A program made the position numbers and the translations under genes. Below, piece by piece: positions 1 through 6,512 of a stretch of 12,125 nucleotides of DNA. The stretch's first letter is position 1, and every line of letters starts with the position of its first letter. The notes beneath the pieces were generated by a model that made no database searches, had not been told where the DNA came from, and worked only from the letters and a program-made list of their open reading frames with translations. The stretch lies in the NCBI GenBank assembly GCA_937874345.1, contig CALNBT010000135.1, forward strand, positions 1-12,125. The letters run 5' to 3'. The DNA is from an uncultured Prevotella sp. GTDB taxonomy: Bacteria; Bacteroidota; Bacteroidia; Bacteroidales; Bacteroidaceae.

Positions 1-125
1 ATATATTGTTCTGATTTGGATATTTCTCGGTCCAAACTTCGGTATAGAGAATCTAATTTTGTTTGTTTGGCATAACTGGATTTTGGAAGGAGTAATAAAA
101 TCAGTAATAAAAGATAATACTTCAT
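1..125 (-). CDS. N-terminus of a SusR-like (DUF6377-type) regulator, partial
   Basis: An open frame starts with ATG at 125 and runs leftward off the window edge, giving 41 codons with no stop. The first 19 or so residues are a strong signal peptide or signal anchor: MKYY, then a run of Leu/Ile, then PKSSYA as a plausible cleavage site. The next stretch, LDSLYRSLDREISKSEQY, resembles the start of the Bacteroidetes DUF6377/SusR-like family, whose members usually begin just after the signal with an LDSL...LD...Y helix, followed by TPR-like helices, a membrane segment and a cytoplasmic DNA-binding end. Only the N-terminus is visible, so membership rests on this short pattern and on position: it is divergent from a susC-led operon, where such regulators commonly sit. 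It would sense imported oligosaccharide and activate the operon. A different secreted TPR protein remains possible. That a gene is here is much surer than which family it belongs to. Confidence 0.68.
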   Translation of the reverse strand, partial: MKYYLLLLILLLLPKSSYAKQTKLDSLYRSLDREISKSEQY

Positions 126-152
126 AGAAAATGGTTATTTGTATCAATTTTA

Positions 153-184
153 CAAAAATAAGGATATAAATATTTATTTCCAAA
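153..184 (-). promoter_or_regulatory. Bacteroidetes-type promoter of the divergent regulator gene
   Basis: Read on the minus strand there is TTTG (184-181), a 20-nt spacer, then TATTTTTG (160-153). This fits the Bacteroidetes primary sigma consensus of a -33 TTTG and a -7 TAnnTTTG about 19-21 nt apart. Transcription would begin near 146, leaving a leader of about 20 nt before the ATG at 125. It is the best-formed complete promoter in the window, suggesting constitutive expression of the regulator. Confidence 0.6.
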
Positions 185-211
185 AAAGATGAGATATTTT
201 CAATGGATAAT

Positions 212-318
212 TCTATATTATTTTAATTTTTATCTATATTTTCTTTTATGTATTATATTTATTAAATAGCTGATTATCAATTATTTCTATATTGGATATA
301 GATATAAATGTCTATATT
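212..318. repeat. TCTATATT box cluster, candidate operator
   Basis: The 8-mer TCTATATT occurs four times on the plus strand, at 212-219, 233-240, 286-293 and 311-318. The third copy is the left half of a perfect 17-bp dyad at 286-302 (TCTATAT-TGG-ATATAGA), giving a fifth half-site at 296-302 in reverse. The last box ends about 38 bp before the putative susC -7 element, where an activator would be expected. The DNA is very AT-rich, so some recurrence is expected, but four identical copies of a C-containing 8-mer within 107 bp is more than base composition suggests. Binding by the divergent regulator is inference. Confidence 0.45.
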
Positions 319-332
319 GTTTGCTTTGTACT

Positions 333-364
333 TATGTAACCAGAATGAAAATAGCCTATATTTG
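333..364 (+). promoter_or_regulatory. Putative PUL operon (susC) promoter
   Basis: TATATTTG at 357-364 matches the Bacteroidetes -7 consensus TAnnTTTG exactly. At the right spacing (20 nt) the -33 position holds only TATG (333-336), a one-mismatch version of TTTG. A good -7 with a poor -33 is what an activator-dependent PUL promoter would look like. Transcription would start near 371, about 100 nt before the susC ATG. Confidence 0.5.
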
Positions 365-469
365 CAAAAAGAGACCTTAAGCCTAAGTAAAAGAACGAAT
401 TCTTACCTAAATCAATTATATCATAAATTAGTATTCATTATTAACTAAAACTTCCTAAATGTATATACA

Positions 470-3448
470 ATGAAAGCAAACCACCATTTATTTATGATGA
501 GGCGGTTCTCTATGATGCTATTTGTCTTGTTAGTTTCTCTTACTGTATTCGCTCAAAAACTCAGTATCAAAGGAACAATAACAGATAGTAAGAACGAGCC
601 TATCATCGGTGCTTCTGTTTCAGAACAGGGCACATCTAATGGCACTATCACCGACATTGATGGCCATTTTACCATTCAAGTCGATAGAAATGCCATGTTA
701 CGTGTTTCTTATATTGGCTATAAGACAAAAACAGTGAAAGCATCACAAGGCCTGAAAATCACTCTTGATGATGATGTCAATCTGCTTGAAGATGTTGTCG
801 CTATTGGCTATGGAAGTGTCAAGCGTAAGGATGTTACGACAGCTGTGTCAAGCGTTTCTACTGAAGATTTAGCTACCCGTCCAATTGTCTCTGCAGCCCA
901 GGGTATGCAGGGTAAGGCTGCCGGTCTTCAGATTTCTCAGGCTAGTGGACAACCAGGTGCAGCACCAACCATTCGTGTGCGAGGTACGACCTCTTTTAAT
1001 GGATCCAATAATCCACTTTATGTTGTCGATGGCGTGCCATTAACCAGTATTGATTTTCTTGCTTCTGAGGATATTGCTGATATCCAAATCCTGAAGGATG
1101 CTTCCAGTGCTGCAATCTATGGCAGTCGTGCTGCAAATGGTGTCATTATTATCAACACCAAACAAGGTAAGGCCGGTGTCGCTAAAATTTCATTGAATGC
1201 TCACTATGCCTGGAATACGGTACGTGATCATACAAAAGTTCTTAACACATGGGAATATAAGGAGTTGATGGACGAAATCGGTACTGTGAAATTGCCCAGC
1301 AATCTAACTGATCAGACCGACTGGGCAAAGGAAGTATACCGTACCGGAGGTGTGCAAGATTACCAACTTTCAATAACCAATGGTAACGACAAAATGAGAT
1401 ATTTCATTTCTGGTGGATATGTTGGAGAGACTGGTGTGTTGAAATCATCAGACTTCAAACGCTACAACTTCCGTACGTCTATAGAAAACCAAATCAAAAG
1501 TTGGCTGCGCCTGAATGGTAGTATTACCTATTCTGATTACACTTATCGTGGAACGGATATTACATCTGGAACTGGTGCCAATCGTGGAGGTGTGATTACT
1601 TCCATCGTCAATACTCCAACCTATGCTCCTGTGTGGAACCCAGAAGCTCCTACACAGTATTATAATAATTTTTATGGTGTGAACATTACAAGTCCTGCAG
1701 AGAACTTGGCTCGTTCAAAAGATGACAAAAGCCGCTATGACAAGATGCTTTCTACGGGAAAAATCACTCTCACACCCCTTAAAGAACTTGAATACTCAAG
1801 TTCGTTGACCTTCGATCGTGAAAATGGAAATACCACCAATTTCCTGAATCCGACCGAAACACAATATGGCCGCGACACTCATGGTACGGGATATGACGAG
1901 CGTTATACTACAACTGTTTTCATTTGGGACAATGTGGTTGATTATAAAAAAGCCTTGGGCTTGCACAATTTTGATTTGATGGGCGGTAGCTCTTTTACCC
2001 AGAGCAAGTATAGTCATAGTTATATCAATGGTAGTAATTATGCCAATGATGATATCAAAACGTTGAATGGAGCAAACAAGATTTCATGGACAGGAACAGG
2101 AACCAGTGGCTCTGACTGGGCAATCATGTCATATTTTAGCCGTCTTCAATATAAATGGAATGATACCTATATCATGACAGCCAATCTACGTGCCGATGGT
2201 AGTTCAAAGTTAGCGCCAGGACATCGCTGGGGATTTTTTCCATCCTTCTCTGGAGCATGGAGAATTTCAAACGAAAAATTCATGAAAGGCATATCTTGGC
2301 TGGATGACCTCAAGCTACGTGGCGGCTGGGGAGAGACTGGTAACCAAAGCGGTCTTGGTGACTACAGTTATTTGGCAGAATACAATATCAACCGAATTCA
2401 GTGGTTTGGTGAAGGTTATGATGCCAATGCTGTTCCTACTCGATCGCAAGCTACGCTCTCAAATCCCGAATTAACTTGGGAAACCACTGCTCAGACCGAT
2501 TTTGGAATTGATTTGACAGTCTTGGGTGGACGCATTAATTTCAGTGCTGATTATTACTATAAACATACGAAAAACATGTTGATGACAGCCATTCTACCTG
2601 CTGGTAGTGCTGCTGCCCGCACACTTCATTACAATGGTGGAGAGATGCAGAATAAGGGATTTGAATTTACTGTTAATTCAAAAAATATAGTTGGAAAGTT
2701 CAACTGGAATACCGACTTCAATATCTCGTTCAACCGAAATAAACTACTGAGTTTAAAGCTCACACAAATTTATTATAATGCGACAACCAATGAATATGTC
2801 AATGAACCGGTTGTCCGTAATACACCGGGTAAACCACTTGGCACCTTCTGGGGATATATTTCCGACGGCGTTGATCCAGAAACAGGAGAATTGAAGTATC
2901 GTGACGTTAACAAAGATGGTATTATATCTGCGAGTGACCGAACGGACATCGGTGATCCTAATCCTGACTTTACCTTTGGCCTCACCAACACCTTCTCTTA
3001 TAAGGGCTTTAATCTAAGTGTCCTCATTCAAGGAAGCTATGGAAACGATATCTATAATGTATCTCGCATGGAAACAGAAGGCATGTACGATGGCAAGAAT
3101 CAAAGTACAAAAGTTCTGGAGCGTTGGCGCGTTCCAGGACAGATTACCGACGTGCCCAAAGCCAAGTTCAGAATGCTGAACTCAACCTATTTCTTGGAAG
3201 ATGGCTCTTATATCAGATTGAAAGATCTGTCACTCTCTTATGATCTTCCAAAATCAATTCTTTCTAAATTTGGTGTAACTCGTCTGATGCCTTATATATC
3301 GACTACCAATTTATTGACTCTTACCAAGTATTCTGGCCATGATCCAGAAGTTAACCAATATGGTAATAGCGGTGCAGTTCAAGGCCTTGACTGGGGAACC
3401 TACCCAATGAACAAATCATTTGTCGTAGGACTGAAAGTTGAATTCTAA
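470..3448 (+). CDS. susC: SusC/RagA-family TonB-dependent outer-membrane glycan transporter
   Basis: This is the outer-membrane beta-barrel importer of the PUL. It moves oligosaccharides made at the cell surface into the periplasm using energy from TonB-ExbBD. Visible parts of the 992-residue protein are a signal peptide ending near FAQ (residue 29), a carboxypeptidase-regulatory-like beta-sandwich at about 31-105 (GTITDSKNEPIIGASV, DIDGHFTI, SYIGYKT), the SusC-type TonB-box region LEDVVAIGYG (106-115), a plug domain at about 120-235 (VRGTTSF, PLYVVDGVP, LKDASSAAIYGSRAANGVI) and a long barrel ending in the aromatic-rich FVVGLKVEF typical of outer-membrane proteins. No N-terminal STN domain is present, so there is no sign of anti-sigma signalling; control more likely comes from the divergent regulator. 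ATG 470 is used, but the in-frame ATG at 494 (MMRRFSM) would also leave a full signal peptide. Length is normal for the family. It is the first gene of a four-gene operon. Confidence 0.96.
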   Translation: MKANHHLFMMRRFSMMLFVLLVSLTVFAQKLSIKGTITDSKNEPIIGASVSEQGTSNGTITDIDGHFTIQVDRNAMLRVSYIGYKTKTVKASQGLKITLDDDVNLLEDVVAIGYGSVKRKDVTTAVSSVSTEDLATRPIVSAAQGMQGKAAGLQISQASGQPGAAPTIRVRGTTSFNGSNNPLYVVDGVPLTSIDFLASEDIADIQILKDASSAAIYGSRAANGVIIINTKQGKAGVAKISLNAHYAWNTVRDHTKVLNTWEYKELMDEIGTVKLPSNLTDQTDWAKEVYRTGGVQDYQLSITNGNDKMRYFISGGYVGETGVLKSSDFKRYNFRTSIENQIKSWLRLNGSITYSDYTYRGTDITSGTGANRGGVITSIVNTPTYAPVWNPEAPTQYYNNFYGVNITSPAENLARSKDDKSRYDKMLSTGKITLTPLKELEYSSSLTFDRENGNTTNFLNPTETQYGRDTHGTGYDERYTTTVFIWDNVVDYKKALGLHNFDLMGGSSFTQSKYSHSYINGSNYANDDIKTLNGANKISWTGTGTSGSDWAIMSYFSRLQYKWNDTYIMTANLRADGSSKLAPGHRWGFFPSFSGAWRISNEKFMKGISWLDDLKLRGGWGETGNQSGLGDYSYLAEYNINRIQWFGEGYDANAVPTRSQATLSNPELTWETTAQTDFGIDLTVLGGRINFSADYYYKHTKNMLMTAILPAGSAAARTLHYNGGEMQNKGFEFTVNSKNIVGKFNWNTDFNISFNRNKLLSLKLTQIYYNATTNEYVNEPVVRNTPGKPLGTFWGYISDGVDPETGELKYRDVNKDGIISASDRTDIGDPNPDFTFGLTNTFSYKGFNLSVLIQGSYGNDIYNVSRMETEGMYDGKNQSTKVLERWRVPGQITDVPKAKFRMLNSTYFLEDGSYIRLKDLSLSYDLPKSILSKFGVTRLMPYISTTNLLTLTKYSGHDPEVNQYGNSGAVQGLDWGTYPMNKSFVVGLKVEF

Positions 3449-3461
3449 AACAAGAAATTCT

Positions 3462-4979
3462 ATGAAATCAATATTCCAATATATGATCATTGGTGTTTCG
3501 GCCTTATCTTTGGCCGCTTGTTCATTAAACTATGAACCAATTTCAACACCTACCGAACTGACCGAAGGTACCTCTACCGATACTGCAACTGCAGTACTAA
3601 AAGACCGCAATGCAGCTAAAGAACAGCTTCAAAATCTGTATGAATTGTTGCGCAATCGACAAGAACACTGGCATTTGGATTATTTGCTGATCGGAGATTC
3701 GCATGCTGACAATGCCTATGCCGGTACAACTGGTGCAGAGGTTGAACCTTATGAAACCAATTCTATCGATGCCAGCAACTCCGTCCTTCAACGTGACTGG
3801 AGCCGTTATCTCGAGGATATCGCTAAAACCAATGTGCTGATCAACGGACTTGATCCCTTGAAGGCAAATGGACAAGTAAGTGAGACTGAATATCGTGAAT
3901 GGAAAGCCCAGGCCGAAATACTACGAGCCATGATCATGTTCAATATGGCGCGTTTGTGGGGATCTTTCCCTGTCATTACGAATATCGCAAAGACAATCAC
4001 AGCCGCAAATGTGGAAGAGGTTTATCCTACCTATTTTCCTCCACGCTCAACTGCTGCAGAATGTTATCAGCAGATCATTAGTGATTTGCAAGATGGTGAG
4101 CAGTATGCACCAGCTTTCAATTCGGCTGATCGTACACTTTTAAGCAAAACCGTTGCTCAGGCAATGCTGACGAAAGTTTATGCAGAAAAGCCAGTTCAGG
4201 ACTTTGGAAAAGTAATTGAATATGCCGAAAAGGTCCGTAGTGCTACTGGAATGGCCCTAGAACCAGAGTTTGTTACACTTTGGGGATGGAACCAAAGCAC
4301 ACTGGACTGCATGAAACGCAATACAAGCGAGGGTATTCTTGAAGTTCACTGGTCTGCTGGTAATGGGAACTGGGAAAGTTGGATGTATGGACGCAGCCTT
4401 GAAAACTACGACTTCTACTTCTCTTGGGCAAAATGGATTACACCTTCCCGCGATTTGATCAATGATTACAAACAGGAAAATGATACCGTTCGTTTGAATC
4501 AGACGGTTGTTTATTATGCTTGTACATGGAGTAATTATTATCCTGCCAGCAATTATCCTTTTATGTATAAATATCGTTCTGGATATAACAACCAGTATAA
4601 GTTACGTTTGGCCGACATCATTCTTCTCGAAGCTGAGGCCTATGCTTATCAGGGTAATACAGCGAAGAGTGCTGAATTGGTGAATATTGTCAGACATCGT
4701 GCAAAATTACCAAATCTTGCTTCCGATAAAATGGCTTCGAAAGATGCCATGATAGAGGCTGTATTGCACGAGCGTCGTTTGGAATTGGCTCTTGAAGGTG
4801 AACGATGGTTCGATTTATGTCGCAATGGTAAGGTTGAAAAATATATGAACAATCTCAACAGCCGTGATTCCGGACGATTACTCCAACGCAAAAAGTTTGA
4901 TCAAAACTCTTATTTGCTGCCGATGCCGCAAAGTGCACTCGATGAGAATAATAATCTTCAACAAAATCCCGGTTATTAA
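3462..4979 (+). CDS. susD: SusD/RagB-family surface glycan-binding lipoprotein
   Basis: This is the lid partner of the preceding SusC. It binds oligosaccharide at the cell surface and hands it into the barrel. The start is ATG 3462, 13 nt after the susC stop. The frame is open to a TTG at 3438 inside susC, but only the ATG places the signal peptide correctly: MKSIFQYMI, then LAAC with the lipidated Cys at residue 20. The 505-residue protein shows the family's hallmarks: an N-terminal helical part with LQNLYELLRNR and a D-x-H-ADNAY segment, the TPR-like EWKAQAEILRAMIMFNMARLWG region near 150, RLADIILLEAEAYAYQGN in the C-terminal third, the signature HERRLELALEGERWFDL at about 436-452, and the terminal LLPMPQSALDEN...QNPGY. 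SusD proteins usually end in a similar 'lpIPqseld.Np.l.QNpgY' block, so the gene is complete. Confidence 0.96.
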   Translation: MKSIFQYMIIGVSALSLAACSLNYEPISTPTELTEGTSTDTATAVLKDRNAAKEQLQNLYELLRNRQEHWHLDYLLIGDSHADNAYAGTTGAEVEPYETNSIDASNSVLQRDWSRYLEDIAKTNVLINGLDPLKANGQVSETEYREWKAQAEILRAMIMFNMARLWGSFPVITNIAKTITAANVEEVYPTYFPPRSTAAECYQQIISDLQDGEQYAPAFNSADRTLLSKTVAQAMLTKVYAEKPVQDFGKVIEYAEKVRSATGMALEPEFVTLWGWNQSTLDCMKRNTSEGILEVHWSAGNGNWESWMYGRSLENYDFYFSWAKWITPSRDLINDYKQENDTVRLNQTVVYYACTWSNYYPASNYPFMYKYRSGYNNQYKLRLADIILLEAEAYAYQGNTAKSAELVNIVRHRAKLPNLASDKMASKDAMIEAVLHERRLELALEGERWFDLCRNGKVEKYMNNLNSRDSGRLLQRKKFDQNSYLLPMPQSALDENNNLQQNPGY

Positions 4980-4989
4980 ATTTACAACA

Positions 4990-6510
4990 ATGAAAAAAAA
5001 TAGTATTATGATATTATCAATGGTAAGTTTACTGCTGATGTCACTTTCAGCATGTGGTAACATCTCTTCAATTGATGACACACCGAATCCAAATACAACC
5101 GATTCAACAAAGCCGACAGGAAATGTAGCCACACTCTATACTACCACAGCCGATAGAAGCGCTACGCTTACTAAATCGTTCAGTGTCATTACAACCGGTA
5201 TCAATATGGCACCAACTACAATTCAGATTGATCCATCGAAGACTTTTCAGACGATGGATGGATTTGGCTTTGCACTGACATATTCCTCTTGTTACAATCT
5301 GTTGAAGATGGATCCTGTCGCTCGAGCTCAGTTTCTTAAACAAACTTATTCTGAAACAGATGGTTATGGTGTAAGTTATGCTCGCATCTCTATCGGTTGC
5401 AATGATTTCTCCAGTACAGAATATTCGCTTTGCGACAAACCCGGACTAGAGAATTTTGCGCTTTATAAGGATGAAACAGATTATGTGATACCGATCATCA
5501 AAGAAATTCTGGCCATCAATCCAAATCTCAAGATTATCGCTGCGCCTTGGACCAGTCCGAAATGGATGAAAGTAAATGATATTCAAACGAAAACGCCTTA
5601 TGACTCTTGGACCGATGGTCATTTGAATCCTGATGATCGTTCTACCTACGCCCAATATTTTGTGAAGTTTATTGAGGCGATGAAGAAGCAGGGTATCAAT
5701 ATTTATGCGGTAAGCCCACAAAACGAACCGCTTAACCACGGCAACTGTGCTTCACTCTACATGCCATGGGATGAGGAGGCAGCATTTGTCAAAGAGCTTG
5801 CAGCGGCATTCAAAAACGATCATCTGAATACAAAGATTTACGTGTATGATCATAACTACAATTATGATGATAAAGCCGATCAAAACGATTATCCCATTAA
5901 GGTTTATAATGCTTTAGGCAATTCATTTGAAGGATCAGAGTTGGTTGTGGGAGCTGCTTTCCATGATTATGGTGGTAAGAATGCCGAACTGACAGATATT
6001 CACCAACAGGCAAGTGACAAAGAGTTGATTTTCTCTGAATCAAGCATTGGCACTTGGAATAATGGTCGCGACTTGACCAAACGTCTCGTGGCAGACATGA
6101 AGAACATCACTCTTGGAACTGTTAATCAGTGGTGCAAGGCCGTCTTGGTGTGGAATCTTATGCTCGATGAGAAAATGGGACCGAACCTTGACGGAGGTTG
6201 TCAAACCTGTTATGGTGCAGTCGACATTTTCAATCAATATAAAACGTTGAAGTATAACTCTCATTATTTTGTCATTGCTCACATGTCGTCGGTTGTCCGT
6301 CCCGGTGCAGTTCGTATAGGAACCGCTTTGCGCAGCTTCAATGGAAGCAATGTGGTATACGCTGCTTTCTTGAATCCAGACGGAAGCAAAGCCGTTGTTC
6401 TTCTCAATACTGGTGATGCTGATTTCAACGTTACCATCAGTGATGGAACCAATAATTTCAAGGTAATGGTTCCTGCTCAGGGTGTAACATCAAGTTTGTG
6501 GAAATCATAA
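4990..6510 (+). CDS. GH30 family glycoside hydrolase lipoprotein, probable endo-beta-1,6-glucanase (GH30_3-like)
   Basis: This is a retaining glycosidase of clan GH-A, predicted to sit on the cell surface and cut the polymer the operon serves. The start is ATG 4990, 10 nt after susD. A longer in-frame reading back into susD lacks a signal peptide. In the 506-residue protein, residues 1-22 are a lipoprotein signal ending in LSAC, followed by a Thr/Pro/Asn-rich linker to about 62 that would hold the enzyme away from the membrane. The (beta/alpha)8 domain begins near 80 (QTMDGFGFALTYSS). The acid/base is Glu246 in SPQNEP (codon at 5725-5727) and the nucleophile is Glu350 in ELIFSESS. APWTSPKWMK (185-194) and GPNLDGGCQTCYGAVD (397-412) are family segments. 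Residues from about 430 form the C-terminal beta-sandwich (AAFLNPDGSKAVVLLN). Subfamily 3 (beta-1,6-glucan) is favoured by the GGCQTCYGA segment and the operon order. GH30_1 beta-glucosidase or glucosylceramidase-like activity is the main alternative. Confidence 0.88.
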   Translation: MKKNSIMILSMVSLLLMSLSACGNISSIDDTPNPNTTDSTKPTGNVATLYTTTADRSATLTKSFSVITTGINMAPTTIQIDPSKTFQTMDGFGFALTYSSCYNLLKMDPVARAQFLKQTYSETDGYGVSYARISIGCNDFSSTEYSLCDKPGLENFALYKDETDYVIPIIKEILAINPNLKIIAAPWTSPKWMKVNDIQTKTPYDSWTDGHLNPDDRSTYAQYFVKFIEAMKKQGINIYAVSPQNEPLNHGNCASLYMPWDEEAAFVKELAAAFKNDHLNTKIYVYDHNYNYDDKADQNDYPIKVYNALGNSFEGSELVVGAAFHDYGGKNAELTDIHQQASDKELIFSESSIGTWNNGRDLTKRLVADMKNITLGTVNQWCKAVLVWNLMLDEKMGPNLDGGCQTCYGAVDIFNQYKTLKYNSHYFVIAHMSSVVRPGAVRIGTALRSFNGSNVVYAAFLNPDGSKAVVLLNTGDADFNVTISDGTNNFKVMVPAQGVTSSLWKS

Positions 6511-6512
6511 AT

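Larger units (their letters stand above)
126..469. promoter_or_regulatory. AT-rich divergent control region between the regulator and susC
   Basis: This 344-bp gap holds no credible gene in either strand. It contains the minus-strand regulator promoter (153-184), a cluster of TCTATATT boxes (212-318), the putative susC -7 element (357-364) and a susC leader of roughly 100 nt with two small hairpins. The leader hairpins are CTTA/AGCC/TAAG at 376-387 and AAGAA/CGAA/TTCTT at 391-404. Base composition is far more AT-rich than the coding DNA to the right. Confidence 0.6.

Noticed and set aside
4864..4989. Upstream extension of the GH30 frame into susD
   Set aside because: It would add 42 residues before the lipoprotein signal, whose natural start is ATG 4990 just after the susD stop.
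4990..6510. GH30 as a glucuronoxylanase (GH30_8)
   Set aside because: The segments around the nucleophile (GGCQTCYGAVD, WNLMLDEKMGPN) resemble GH30_1/GH30_3 enzymes, and no other xylan gene is in the operon.
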